Program-made: the position numbers and the translations under genes
Shown: positions 54,291-63,862 of the stretch, one piece after another
Layout of the letters: the number at the start of each line of letters is the position of its first letter
Numbering within the stretch: the stretch's first letter is position 1
Assembly (NCBI GenBank): GCA_028714915.1
Contig: JAQTLL010000003.1
Coordinates: forward strand, 124,001-188,000
Reading direction: 5' to 3'
Length of the DNA stretch: 64,000 bases
DNA from: Sulfuricurvum sp.
GTDB lineage: Bacteria; Campylobacterota; Campylobacteria; Campylobacterales; Sulfurimonadaceae
Notes under the pieces: generated by a model
What the model saw: only the letters and a program-made list of their open reading frames with translations
Databases searched by the model: none
Told to the model about the DNA's origin: nothing

Positions 54291-55863
54291 AATGAATTCC
54301 CAATTCACACCATTGGAATCTTTCATCGGGTACAAAGCTGACACGGGAATGCAATGCGGTAACTATTCCATCGATGTTCCGCCGCTGGCAGAGGGAGAAC
54401 AATACCGCTTTCACTTCGACGCAACCAAATGTATCGGATGTCGCTGTTGTGAGGTAGCATGCAATGAGCAAAACAACAATCCTGCCGACATCAAATGGCG
54501 TCGTGTAGGTGAAATGGAGGGCGGAAGTTTCCCCGATACCCTCCTGCTGTTTAACTCCATGAGCTGTAACCACTGCATCGATCCGGCCTGTCTCATTGGC
54601 TGTCCCACCAACAGCTACATCAAATTCGATAACGGTATCGTTTTTCACGATGATCCCAGCTGTATCGGATGCCAATACTGTACATGGAACTGCCCGTATG
54701 GTGTTCCGACCTACCACGAAGAGCGTCACATCGTCACCAAATGCCATATGTGCCACGAACGCCTCGCTATAGGTCAAAGCCCCGCCTGTGTCCAAGCGTG
54801 CCCTTCAGGTGCCATCGAGATAGAAACGGTCAATATCTTGGAATGGGTGACAAAAGAGATAGATGAGAACGCTAATATGCCCCATCTGCCCGATGCCCGT
54901 CTCACCAACTCCACCACCCGTTTTACCTTGCCTTCGACTATGCCTGAGGAAATGACAAAAGCGAATGAGCACCACCTTAAACCTGCTCACAGTGAGCTTC
55001 CCCTTGTCTTTATGACCGTTCTGACTCAAATGTCACTCGGTGCGTTTGGAGCCCTTTTCATCGGGGATATTCTCTCACTGTTTGGATTTTTTGAACCCAA
55101 CTGGATACTCGCTCTACTCGCTCTCGCTCCTGCCGCATTGGGACTTCCACTCTCGGCACTGCATTTAGGACGACCTTTAAAAGCGATGAGTGCGATGAAA
55201 AATCTCCGCACCAGTTGGCTCAGTCGAGAAGCCGCCGCATTAGGTGCATTTGTAGGATTCATGAGCGTCAACGTTGCCCTCTATTTTTTCGATATTTCTA
55301 CACTGATTCGTCTTGGCTTTGAACTCTTAACACTCCTAGTAGGAATCTATGGTATCTATGCGCAAGGGATGATTTACCGCATCCCCGCCCGCCCTTCGTG
55401 GAACAGATTTACTACCAACCAAAAGTTTTTCTCCACCGCCTACATTGGATTGTTTTTAATCTCACTTGCCTTGATGATTTTAGGCTCAAGCGATTCTGCC
55501 ACCCCGCTTCTAAGCAGTGCGATGATACTGGCAGTTATCCACGGGTTTTTTACTCTTGATGCACACAATGAACTTAAAAGTGCCTCAACACCGCAATTGC
55601 AAAAAACCCTTCAACTCTACCGTGAGCATTTCGATCAAATCCATACAGCACGCTGGATTACCCTTGGAGTTGGAGCATTGGCGTTACCTTTACTCGCCAC
55701 CCTTTTTATTGCTTCGGGTCTTACACTTGCGGCAATCGTTACCCTTATTCTTGGATTTGTTTTAGTCGTTGTGAGTGAACTTATGGATCGATTTTTATTC
55801 TATACGACGGTTGTCCCCCTCTCTATGGCAGGTGGCTTTTTCGTTGGCACACAAAGGAATTAA
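54280..55863 (+). CDS. Fused iron-sulfur and membrane-anchor subunit (DmsB-DmsC type) for nitrate reductase
   Basis: A 527-residue fusion. Residues 1-200 form a ferredoxin-like electron-transfer subunit with four cysteine groups (CIGCRCCEVAC, CNHCIDPACLIGC, CIGCQYCTWNC, CHMCHERLAIG followed by CVQAC), enough for four clusters. Residues 235-525 form about eight TM helices of the DmsC anchor type. It should take electrons from menaquinol and pass them to NasA encoded next, with the iron-sulfur part in the cytoplasm. No signal peptide. The start at 54280 overlaps nirA; ATG 54292 is an alternative. Confidence 0.85.
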   Translation: MANKMNSQFTPLESFIGYKADTGMQCGNYSIDVPPLAEGEQYRFHFDATKCIGCRCCEVACNEQNNNPADIKWRRVGEMEGGSFPDTLLLFNSMSCNHCIDPACLIGCPTNSYIKFDNGIVFHDDPSCIGCQYCTWNCPYGVPTYHEERHIVTKCHMCHERLAIGQSPACVQACPSGAIEIETVNILEWVTKEIDENANMPHLPDARLTNSTTRFTLPSTMPEEMTKANEHHLKPAHSELPLVFMTVLTQMSLGAFGALFIGDILSLFGFFEPNWILALLALAPAALGLPLSALHLGRPLKAMSAMKNLRTSWLSREAAALGAFVGFMSVNVALYFFDISTLIRLGFELLTLLVGIYGIYAQGMIYRIPARPSWNRFTTNQKFFSTAYIGLFLISLALMILGSSDSATPLLSSAMILAVIHGFFTLDAHNELKSASTPQLQKTLQLYREHFDQIHTARWITLGVGALALPLLATLFIASGLTLAAIVTLILGFVLVVVSELMDRFLFYTTVVPLSMAGGFFVGTQRN

Positions 55864-55864
55864 T

Positions 55865-58189
55865 ATGTTTTCAACCATCAAAAACTTTCTAGGCATAGAC
55901 ATCAAAGCCGCCAAATACGCCCTCAGCGATGACCCGATGTTCGGACGTATCAGCGATGCGAAAAAACCGGATAAATGGGTCTTCTCCACTTGCGGTTACT
56001 GCGGTGTCGGATGTGGTTTGTACATTGGGGTAAAGGATGGCAAAGCCGTTTATACCAAAGGCAACAGTGCTCACAGCGTCAACATGGGAACACTGTGCCC
56101 CAAGGGCTTGAGCGAACATGAGATGCTCACCTCTTCCAACCGCCTCCTCTCTCCGATGATTCGTTCCAACGGAAAACTCCAAAACAGCTCATGGGACGAA
56201 GCCTTCACAAAAGTCTCCTCAACGTTCAAAGAAATTAGCGAAAAATATGGCTCAAAAGCCATCGGTGTTCTCTCCACGGGACAGCTTCTCACCGAAGAAT
56301 TCTACACACTGGGCAAGTTCGTCCAATTGGGCTTGCGCACCAACAACTACGATGGAAACACGACTCTGTGTATGGCTTCTGCCGTCGCAGGGTACAAACA
56401 ATCCCTTGGTTCCGACGGCCCTACAGGCTCGTACGAGGATTTTGAGCACGCGAATGTCATCGTCTTGGTCGGGGCGAACGTTGCCGATAACCACCCGATT
56501 TTAAAACTTCATATCGCCAAAAATCCAAATTCACCCAAAATCATCGTCATCGACCCGCGAGCTTCCAAAACGTCCCAAATGGCAGATATTTTTGTCCCCA
56601 TCAAACCCCGCACCGATTTGGCTTTATTCAACGGTCTTGCCTACATCGTTTTGGAACAGGGGTGGGAAAACACCGACTATCTCAAAGCCAATGTCACAGG
56701 GCTAGGTGATTTGCGTAAACATCTCCAAAACTACCCGCCCCAAGAGGTTGCGAACATTACGGGAATCGACGTCAAAATCCTCTACGAACTCGCCCGTCTC
56801 ATAGCACTCTCACCTGCTGCCCTCACCGCATGGACAATGGGGGTTAATCAATCGTATATGGGTACGGATACCGTCAGCGCCATCACCAATCTTCATCTCC
56901 TCACGGGGCAAATCGGTCGAGCAGGTGCGTCACCGTTTTCGATTACGGGTCAGTGCAATGCGATGGGTACGCGTGAGACAGGTTTCACCTCCTCTCTTCC
57001 GGGGTATCGAAATTACGGCGATGTGTCAGCCGCTCAAGAGTACGCCAACATCGTCAATGTCCCCCTCGAACTCATCCCAACGCAACGCGGTTACAAATAC
57101 GGTGAAATCATCGAAGCCATCGAGCGAGGCGAAATCAAAGCGCTGTGGGTCGTCGCTACCAATCCGCTGGTAAGTTTCGTCAACCAAGAGAGACTTCGCG
57201 CAGCACTCGCCAAACTCGATACTCTAGTCGTCCAAGATGCCTTTATGTCCGATACCGCCGAAATTGCCGATGTGGTATTTAGCGCAGGAACATGGGGAGA
57301 AAAAGAAGGAACGTACACCAACAGTGAGCGCCGATGCAACCGTGCGAACAAAGCAGTGAACCCTCCGGGATTAGCAAAAAGTGACTTTGATATTTTTCTT
57401 GAATTCAGCAGTTATTTTGAAGGGGTCCAAGAGTTGATTTATCCCAATTGGAAAACTCCCTCCGATGCCTTCGAAGAGTGGAAACGGGTGAGTCGTGGTC
57501 AGCTGTGTGACTATTCGGGGATGAGTTATGAGATGATGGAACAACATGGCGGACTCCAATGGCCGTGCAACGAGCAATTTCCCCTTGGCTCACCGCGCCT
57601 TTATACCCCCGAAATGGCTTTTCGCACCTATGATGGCAAAGCCAAATTATTGCCTTTAGAGTGGATACCGCTCCAAGAACCGACAGGTGAGTCATTTCCC
57701 ATCATCCTCAACACAGGACGCACCGTCGAGCAATGGCACACCCGTACCAAAACGCGCGACATCGGTATTCTCAACGACTTAGCCCCCGAAGCGTGGGTAG
57801 ACATCAATCCTGCCGATGCGTCAGCCTTGCACGTCAAAAGCGGCGATCGTATTTCCCTCTCCTCCCCTCGCGGACGAGTAGACAATATTGTCGTGCGGGT
57901 CACCCAAACGGTACGTGAAGGAAATGTATTCGTCCCCTTCCACTTCAACACCCAACTCGTCAATCAGCTAACAGCAAGTAGCTTCTGCCCCAAATCAGGA
58001 GAGCCCAACTACAAACAAACCGCCGTGCAGTTGCACTCAGTAAAAGTTCCGCAAGGAATCGTGATGAAAGCACCGGGGATTAGTGGGGAAATCGGGTATG
58101 AAAAAGAAAAAGAAATTGTCATACAAGAATCTGCACTTTATCAGAAGCTTGTATACTCCACCTCTTTATATCCACATCGGACAGAATAG
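55865..58189 (+). CDS. nasA: Assimilatory nitrate reductase catalytic subunit (Mo-bis-MGD)
   Basis: A 774-residue molybdopterin oxidoreductase. The N-terminal 4Fe-4S site is C43-x2-C46-x3-C50-x27-C78 and the molybdenum ligand is probably C169 in NTTLCMASAVAGY, as in NapA/NasA. There is no Tat signal, so it is cytoplasmic. It reduces nitrate to nitrite for nirA. It lacks the C-terminal 2Fe-2S domain of larger NasA forms and has about 40 residues before the first cysteine. The ATG at 55865 has AAAGGA upstream and immediately follows the fusion gene stop. Confidence 0.93.
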   Translation: MFSTIKNFLGIDIKAAKYALSDDPMFGRISDAKKPDKWVFSTCGYCGVGCGLYIGVKDGKAVYTKGNSAHSVNMGTLCPKGLSEHEMLTSSNRLLSPMIRSNGKLQNSSWDEAFTKVSSTFKEISEKYGSKAIGVLSTGQLLTEEFYTLGKFVQLGLRTNNYDGNTTLCMASAVAGYKQSLGSDGPTGSYEDFEHANVIVLVGANVADNHPILKLHIAKNPNSPKIIVIDPRASKTSQMADIFVPIKPRTDLALFNGLAYIVLEQGWENTDYLKANVTGLGDLRKHLQNYPPQEVANITGIDVKILYELARLIALSPAALTAWTMGVNQSYMGTDTVSAITNLHLLTGQIGRAGASPFSITGQCNAMGTRETGFTSSLPGYRNYGDVSAAQEYANIVNVPLELIPTQRGYKYGEIIEAIERGEIKALWVVATNPLVSFVNQERLRAALAKLDTLVVQDAFMSDTAEIADVVFSAGTWGEKEGTYTNSERRCNRANKAVNPPGLAKSDFDIFLEFSSYFEGVQELIYPNWKTPSDAFEEWKRVSRGQLCDYSGMSYEMMEQHGGLQWPCNEQFPLGSPRLYTPEMAFRTYDGKAKLLPLEWIPLQEPTGESFPIILNTGRTVEQWHTRTKTRDIGILNDLAPEAWVDINPADASALHVKSGDRISLSSPRGRVDNIVVRVTQTVREGNVFVPFHFNTQLVNQLTASSFCPKSGEPNYKQTAVQLHSVKVPQGIVMKAPGISGEIGYEKEKEIVIQESALYQKLVYSTSLYPHRTE

Positions 58190-58291
58190 TCAATGACATA
58201 AAACAAGCATCACCCGATTTTTATTAGTTACAATCTTTGTGGACACCGTCTAAGCTTTCACTGTAGTCTAAATTTATATAAAAGGTTTTTT

Positions 58292-59893
58292 ATGAATATC
58301 ACAACAATACGAGGCAAACTTACTCTCCTGATGATATTTAGCCTTACTATTCTTTCAGTATTGGGATATTTGATTTACAGTAATAGTGAAAAATCTAAAG
58401 AAAGTATTGAGCGGCTAGTTTTATTGGGTGTGCTTCAGTCAAATATGAATGGGTCTATGATGGAATTAAGAGGCTATCAAATGACCTTAAATCCGCTATT
58501 TTTAGATCGTTATCGTGAACGTAATAAAAAAATTGTTGAATCAAGTGAAACACTCTCTCCTTTGCTCTTGTCCGAAAAATACAAAAAACTGCTTTCTGAG
58601 CTAACCGCTGAGCAAAAAGCATTAGAAGAAATGAATGAGCCACGGGTTCAACTTCTTATAAAATATCAAAAGCAGACTCTTTCTGAGGCATTTCGGCAAA
58701 CGGCTGATGGGCAAAAGCTTATAAGTATCACTAAAGGTTCTATGAAATATCATGAAGCCTTGGTTAAAAAAGGTCCAATTCTTGTTAAAATGATAGAAGA
58801 GAAGAACCTTGAAAATATTGTCTCCAGTGCGAGAGTAAGTGAAGGCATAGTTGGATTAAGCATTATAGCCATGATAAGCACTCTTTATTTTCTTATCAGG
58901 AATATTAATAGCTCAGTCGCACACTTAGAAGAGACGATCTCTATTGTGGCTCAAAATCGTGATTTTACCCATACTTCCAAATTTGAAGGGGCTGATGAAC
59001 TTTCGCAAATGGGACGCAAGCTCAATAACCTCGTGGCAATGCTGCGGGATTCATTTCAAAATATCGGCTCTGCATCAAATGAAAATCTCTCAGTCGCAGC
59101 CGAACTCTCCGTGACTACTCTTATTATTGGAAAAGCAGCAGAAGAAGAGTCAAGAATCGTCATTCAAACTACGGATGAATCAGGTCAAATGAAAGAAGCG
59201 ATGCAAGCCTCTTCACATGAGGCACACAGTGTCCGTGAAAAAGCTATCAGTGCGCGCGGCAATCTTAAAGAAGCACAAAAAGCACTCCACAACACAATAG
59301 AGCAGCTTTCTTTTACCGTACAAATGGAAAGTGAAATCAATCAACGACTTAATGCTCTTTCTCAAGAGGCATCCCAAGTTAAACAAGTCCTTACAGTCAT
59401 CGCCGATATTGCTGATCAAACAAATCTTCTTGCTCTTAATGCTGCCATCGAAGCAGCCCGTGCAGGAGAACATGGACGCGGATTTGCCGTTGTTGCTGAT
59501 GAAGTACGAAAACTTGCTGAACGAACTCAAAAAAGTCTCATAGAGACCAATGCTACCGTTAATGTTATCGTTCAGTCAATCAATGATATCACTGATCAAA
59601 TGAATCATAATACCAATCGTATTGAACAGCTCGTGAGAGCATCAACCGAAGCAGATGATCATACCACAATAGCTGTTAGCGCATTAGCACACACCGTCGA
59701 TGCAATAGAAAAACTCTCTGCCGACATACAAGCCAATGCCGCCACAACCGATACAATTATTAGTAAATTTGACAAAATTTATGAGCTCTCAACCTCTAAT
59801 GCACGAAGTGTCGAAGAAATTGCTTCAGCATCTCAACATCTACATAAAATGACAGAACAGCTCACTAGTCAGATTTCTGTTTATCGTATTTAG
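58292..59893 (+). CDS. Methyl-accepting chemotaxis protein
   Basis: A 533-residue chemoreceptor with TM helices at about 10-28 and 187-207, a helical four-helix-bundle type periplasmic domain between them, HAMP (about 208-260) and a signalling domain with the conserved tip [33 protein letters not shown] split here as [13 protein letters not shown] and [14 protein letters not shown]. It would direct CheA activity. It follows nasA by 102 bp; a role in nitrate taxis is only a guess. Confidence 0.92.
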   Translation: MNITTIRGKLTLLMIFSLTILSVLGYLIYSNSEKSKESIERLVLLGVLQSNMNGSMMELRGYQMTLNPLFLDRYRERNKKIVESSETLSPLLLSEKYKKLLSELTAEQKALEEMNEPRVQLLIKYQKQTLSEAFRQTADGQKLISITKGSMKYHEALVKKGPILVKMIEEKNLENIVSSARVSEGIVGLSIIAMISTLYFLIRNINSSVAHLEETISIVAQNRDFTHTSKFEGADELSQMGRKLNNLVAMLRDSFQNIGSASNENLSVAAELSVTTLIIGKAAEEESRIVIQTTDESGQMKEAMQASSHEAHSVREKAISARGNLKEAQKALHNTIEQLSFTVQMESEINQRLNALSQEASQVKQVLTVIADIADQTNLLALNAAIEAARAGEHGRGFAVVADEVRKLAERTQKSLIETNATVNVIVQSINDITDQMNHNTNRIEQLVRASTEADDHTTIAVSALAHTVDAIEKLSADIQANAATTDTIISKFDKIYELSTSNARSVEEIASASQHLHKMTEQLTSQISVYRI

Positions 59894-59982
59894 ATTTTAA
59901 TAAACCAATCATTTTAGCGATACAGAAGGCAGCTACTGTACCGCCTCTATAAACTCTATTTCATTTCGCTATAATTCGCCCT

Positions 59983-60306
59983 ATGAATAACGCACCTTTT
60001 ACCTTCCATATTGACCCAACACCAACTCTTCCAACACGCAGTTGCCGTTTTATGGCACGTCTTCTTGGATGGACTTTGAGTTATGGAAATTACGCTTTAG
60101 CCCTCTTAGTATGGTGGCAAAGCGATTGGTTTATCGCCATTGGAACTCTTTTATTAGGGATAATCGTCTTTGGAATCCTCCGCTCCAAATTACGCAACGA
60201 ATCCATCCCCCCCTCTCAAGGTGAATACGAGTACAACGATTATGCCATTGCAACATGGTATCTCACCCGTAATCACTGTTTTACCATCTCCACACCTACG
60301 GAATAA
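59983..60306 (+). CDS. Small membrane protein, unknown function
   Basis: A 107-residue protein with two close hydrophobic segments (about residues 33-48 and 50-68, LALLVWWQSDWFIAIGTLLLGIIVFGIL shown here only in part as WFIAIGTLLLGIIVFGIL). Both termini look cytoplasmic. It is three bases from the ABC-F gene and probably translated with it. No family recognised. Confidence 0.6.
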   Translation: MNNAPFTFHIDPTPTLPTRSCRFMARLLGWTLSYGNYALALLVWWQSDWFIAIGTLLLGIIVFGILRSKLRNESIPPSQGEYEYNDYAIATWYLTRNHCFTISTPTE

Positions 60307-60309
60307 TTT

Positions 60310-62262
60310 ATGGCATTAGTCGATCTACTCGGTGTTAGCAAACACTACGAAGCACAAAAAATCTTAGAAAATATCAACTTCCATATTGATGAGGGGGAAC
60401 GCGTCGTTATTGTTGGTAAAAATGGCAGCGGTAAATCAACCCTAATGAAAATCGTCCACGGTTCTCTCGATGCCGATGAAGGAGAACGAATTACCCGCCA
60501 AAACGTTGAGATTAAAATGCTCTCCCAAGTCCCGAAATTTGACCCGTCACATACGGTTCGCCAAGCGGTTGAAGCGGGGTTGGGAGAACTTAGAACTTCC
60601 AAAGTCCGTTTTGATGAGATTTCTCTCCTTCTTGCAACCGAATTTGAAAATACTTCCCTATTAGATGAGCAAGCAGTCTTGAGCAATTTTCTCGATCATC
60701 ATAATGCTTGGAATTTGGACGATAAGATACAGCGGATCATGCACCACTTTATGCTCACCGAATATGAAGACAAAAATGTTGATTTACTTAGCGGTGGGGA
60801 ACAACGCCGTGTTGCTCTTGCATCACTGCTGCTTCTAAAGCCCGACATACTCCTGCTGGATGAGCCCACCAATCACCTCGACGTTTACATGGTCGAATTT
60901 CTCGAAGAACTGATTTTAAAAGAAAAATTTACCCTCCTTTTTATCTCCCATGACCGTTATTTTATCGATCAAATCGCGACTAAAACCATCGAAGTCGAAG
61001 ATTGTTCTCTGCGTGAATTCACAGGCGGTTACAGCAACTATCTCGTCCAAAAGCAAGAACTATTACGCACGATGGCGCAGCAGCATGACAACCTCCTAAA
61101 ACTGCTCAAAACAGAAAACGAGTGGCTCTCACGCGGAGTTAAAGCACGTCTAAAACGCAACGAAGGACGGAAACAGCGAGTATTGTCACTACGTGAAGAT
61201 GCTAAAAACAACCCCAGTAAAATTCATAAAATGCGTCTTGAACTGGAGCGTGAAGCCAAACACTTCAATCGTGGTGAAGGGGTCAATCGTCAAAAAATGC
61301 TTTTTGAGATTGAGCATTTGGGTCTGACACTGGGGGATAAACTCCTCATCAAAGATTTTTCAACGCGGATTTTACAAAAAGATGTCATCGCCGTTGTAGG
61401 CCCTAATGGAAGCGGAAAATCAACCCTTCTTAAAGCTCTGCTAGGGCGACTCAAACCCACAAGCGGAATTATCAAGCAAGGGGAACTGACGATTGGTTAT
61501 TTCGATCAACACCGTGAAATGCTCGACGATTCCCTCAACCTTATCGAAACATTCTGTCCCCACGGGGGCGATCGTGTCGATGCTCAAGGAACAGATTATC
61601 ATGTCTATGGCTATCTCAAAAACTTCCTCTTTCCCAGAGAGTTTTTGGATAAAAAAATAGGAACACTCAGCGGTGGAGAAAAAAATCGCGTAGCACTGGC
61701 CCTCCTCTTTACCAAAAAAGTAGACTGTCTTATTCTCGATGAACCCACCAATGATCTCGACATTCCTACCATCAATATCCTTGAAGAGAAACTTCAGAAT
61801 TTTTCAGGCGCTGTCATCTTGGTCAGCCATGACCGTTATTTTGTCGATAAAATCGCAAAAAAGCTTTTTATCTTTAAGGGGGATGGTACGATTGAAGAGA
61901 GTTACAAACCTTACAGCGAGTACCTTGATGATGAAAAAGAATTAAATGAAATCGATGCGATGGCATTAGAATTTGCAAAACCCGCAATCCAAACCATCAT
62001 CCAAGATAAACCAAAAGCACTCAAACTCACCTACAATGAAACCCGTGCACTGGAAACTCTGCCAAAAGAGATTGATGATATTGAGGCAAAGATAGATGAG
62101 ATCAACGCCTGTCTGGCAAATCCAAGATGTTACGAAGAAAAAGGGATTAAGCCGTTAGCCGACGAGCTCGAAAAGGCAAAAAAGCTGTACGAAGAAAAAG
62201 TGGATCAACTGCTCGCCATCGAAGAGAAAGCTGAAGAGATCGAAGCACTTAAAAATGGTTAA
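60310..62262 (+). CDS. ABC-F family ATPase (Uup-like)
   Basis: A 650-residue soluble protein with two ABC domains joined by a charged linker, as in ribosome-associated ABC-F proteins. Walker A motifs are GKNGSGKST and GPNGSGKST; signatures are LSGGEQRRVALAS and LSGGEKNRVALAL; Walker B are ILLLDEPTNHLD and LILDEPTNDLD. A C-terminal coiled coil (about 570-650) resembles the Uup DNA/ribosome-binding tail. A role in translation or DNA maintenance is likely; resistance activity cannot be judged. Confidence 0.9.
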   Translation: MALVDLLGVSKHYEAQKILENINFHIDEGERVVIVGKNGSGKSTLMKIVHGSLDADEGERITRQNVEIKMLSQVPKFDPSHTVRQAVEAGLGELRTSKVRFDEISLLLATEFENTSLLDEQAVLSNFLDHHNAWNLDDKIQRIMHHFMLTEYEDKNVDLLSGGEQRRVALASLLLLKPDILLLDEPTNHLDVYMVEFLEELILKEKFTLLFISHDRYFIDQIATKTIEVEDCSLREFTGGYSNYLVQKQELLRTMAQQHDNLLKLLKTENEWLSRGVKARLKRNEGRKQRVLSLREDAKNNPSKIHKMRLELEREAKHFNRGEGVNRQKMLFEIEHLGLTLGDKLLIKDFSTRILQKDVIAVVGPNGSGKSTLLKALLGRLKPTSGIIKQGELTIGYFDQHREMLDDSLNLIETFCPHGGDRVDAQGTDYHVYGYLKNFLFPREFLDKKIGTLSGGEKNRVALALLFTKKVDCLILDEPTNDLDIPTINILEEKLQNFSGAVILVSHDRYFVDKIAKKLFIFKGDGTIEESYKPYSEYLDDEKELNEIDAMALEFAKPAIQTIIQDKPKALKLTYNETRALETLPKEIDDIEAKIDEINACLANPRCYEEKGIKPLADELEKAKKLYEEKVDQLLAIEEKAEEIEALKNG

Positions 62263-62287
62263 AAGTGCTTCCTTAGGTAAGTAAAGA

Positions 62288-62653
62288 TTAACGTCCTCTA
62301 CCGCCGCCCATGCCACTACCCATACCGTTGTGCTGACCTTGCATCATCCCCTGACCTGACCCTTGGTTTTTCATTTTCGGTGTACGATTTTCCGGTTTAT
62401 TCATAAACTTTTCTTTTTGATCATTTGTCATAGTTTGCTGACGGGTCATGAGCTCATTATGAAGCTGCTCACGCTCTTGTTGATTGGTCATCGTTCCCCG
62501 TTTTTCCAAAAGCTCATCCGTTTTCATAGTTTTAAAACTATTTTGAACTTCTTTTTGAGCTTCCATCCGATCTTGATTTACAGACGGCATCTCCGCAAGC
62601 GCCACACTCGAAAGTAAAACCGAAGCCGTTACTACAGTAATAAACATTTTCAT
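62288..62653 (-). CDS. Small secreted Met/Gly-rich protein
   Basis: A 121-residue protein with a signal peptide (1-20, cleaved near ALA-EM), a charged helical middle with two LTxxQ-like segments (MTNQQ and MTNDQ), and a tail rich in Gly, Met, Gln and His (GMMQGQHNGMGSGMGGG). It loosely resembles Spy/CpxP-type periplasmic proteins or metal-binding proteins, but I cannot assign it. It is a single gene convergent with the ABC-F gene. Confidence 0.7.
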   Translation of the reverse strand: MKMFITVVTASVLLSSVALAEMPSVNQDRMEAQKEVQNSFKTMKTDELLEKRGTMTNQQEREQLHNELMTRQQTMTNDQKEKFMNKPENRTPKMKNQGSGQGMMQGQHNGMGSGMGGGRGR

Positions 62654-62803
62654 CGGGAATCCTTTAATTGATTTAAACCATTGTAGTCCAATTTTATTAA
62701 TAAAATATTAAAAGCTCTTTTACTGAAGGTAACCTAAAAAGAGATCAGACATAACCCCGCAAAAAAAGCAATTTATTGTTAGAATGGGATATTTATTTTA
62801 ATC

Positions 62804-62817
62804 TTGATTAAAATCAA
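62804..62817. promoter_or_regulatory. Perfect FNR-type site (TTGAT-N4-ATCAA)
   Basis: TTGATTAAAATCAA matches the FNR/CRP-family consensus TTGAT-N4-ATCAA exactly. It is centred about 65 bp before the ATG of the binding-protein gene at 62876, a suitable place for activation by an FNR-like anaerobic or NO-responsive regulator. Confidence 0.65.
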
Positions 62818-62875
62818 TGATAATTAATATCGAAATTGCTATTATTTGGCAATTTACTTTAAAAGGAAATATAGT

Positions 62876-63859
62876 ATGAGAAGTTTGATTTATAGTTTTT
62901 TTATTCTAATGCTCTTAGCAACTGTCACTTCAGCAGATGAGAAGATGAAAAAAATCGTTATAGCTGCCCCTTTTGCTTCGGTTTCGCACCCTATTTTACA
63001 TATGATAGAAACAAATGCTCTAAAAGATGTAGCAGAAAAAGTGGAGTTCAGACTCTGGAAGAATCCCGATGAGCTTCGGGCCATGACGATTAAAGGCGAT
63101 GTCGATTTTTTAGCCATTCCTACAAATACTGCGGCAATACTGAACAACAAAGGAGTGGATATAAAACTCCTAAATGTCTCTGTTTGGGGGATTCTCGGGA
63201 TGATAAGTCGTGATAATTCGCTTAAGAGTCTTAAAGATTTTAAAGGCAAAAAAATTGCCGTTCCGTTTCGTGCAGATATGCCCGATATAGTATTTAACCA
63301 GCTTCTAAAAAAAGAGGGGTTAGATCCTAAAAAAGATTTTGAGTTAGTCTATGTAGCAAGTCCCGTTGATGCGATGCAGATGCTTATAATGAGAAGAGTG
63401 GATCATGCGCTGTTAGCCGAACCTGCTATCTCCATAGCTCTTCGCAAAACAAAATCTTTTCCCGTTAACATTGTTGCACCGGACTTATACAGAAGTGTAG
63501 ATTTGCAAGAGGAATGGGGCAAAGTTTTTGGCACAAACGGTGATATTCCAGAAGCCGGTATTGCCGTTATGGGTCACGTAAAAGATAAAAATGTTATCAA
63601 AAGATTTCAAGAAGAGTATGCAAAATCTCTTAACTGGTACAAAGCAAATCCTAAAAAAGCAGCAAAGATAGTCGTAAAAACTCTTGACATGTTAAATGAA
63701 GAAGGGGTAAGCGACTCTGTCTCACATGTTAGATTTAAAAATGTAAGCGCGGCTGATGCAAAAAAAGAGTTGGAATTTTTCTTTAATATTTTAAAAGCGG
63801 AAGATCCAAAAAGTATAGGCAATAAACTGCCAAAAGATAGCTTTTACTATGGACTTTAG
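62876..63859 (+). CDS. ABC transporter substrate-binding protein (SsuA/THI5-like)
   Basis: A 327-residue binding protein with a signal peptide (1-19, MRSLIYSFFILMLLATVTS). The mature part starts KKIVIAAPFASVSHPILHM and shows the NMT1/SsuA-type segments GDVDFLAIPTNTAAIL and FKGKKIAVPFRADMPDIVF. The ligand is unknown; the family takes up sulfonates, thiamine precursors, nitrate or similar anions. AAAAGGA supports the ATG at 62876. It leads directly into a permease gene and sits behind an FNR-type site. Confidence 0.85.
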   Translation: MRSLIYSFFILMLLATVTSADEKMKKIVIAAPFASVSHPILHMIETNALKDVAEKVEFRLWKNPDELRAMTIKGDVDFLAIPTNTAAILNNKGVDIKLLNVSVWGILGMISRDNSLKSLKDFKGKKIAVPFRADMPDIVFNQLLKKEGLDPKKDFELVYVASPVDAMQMLIMRRVDHALLAEPAISIALRKTKSFPVNIVAPDLYRSVDLQEEWGKVFGTNGDIPEAGIAVMGHVKDKNVIKRFQEEYAKSLNWYKANPKKAAKIVVKTLDMLNEEGVSDSVSHVRFKNVSAADAKKELEFFFNILKAEDPKSIGNKLPKDSFYYGL

Positions 63860-63862
63860 TAA

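Noticed and set aside
54253-54795. 180-codon minus-strand ORF opposite the iron-sulfur fusion gene
   Set aside because: Shadow; the plus strand carries ordered cysteine motifs.
58199-58220. Sigma-28 promoter before the chemoreceptor gene (TAAA and CGATTT)
   Set aside because: The elements exist but the spacing is shorter than the usual TAAA-N15-GCCGATAA arrangement.
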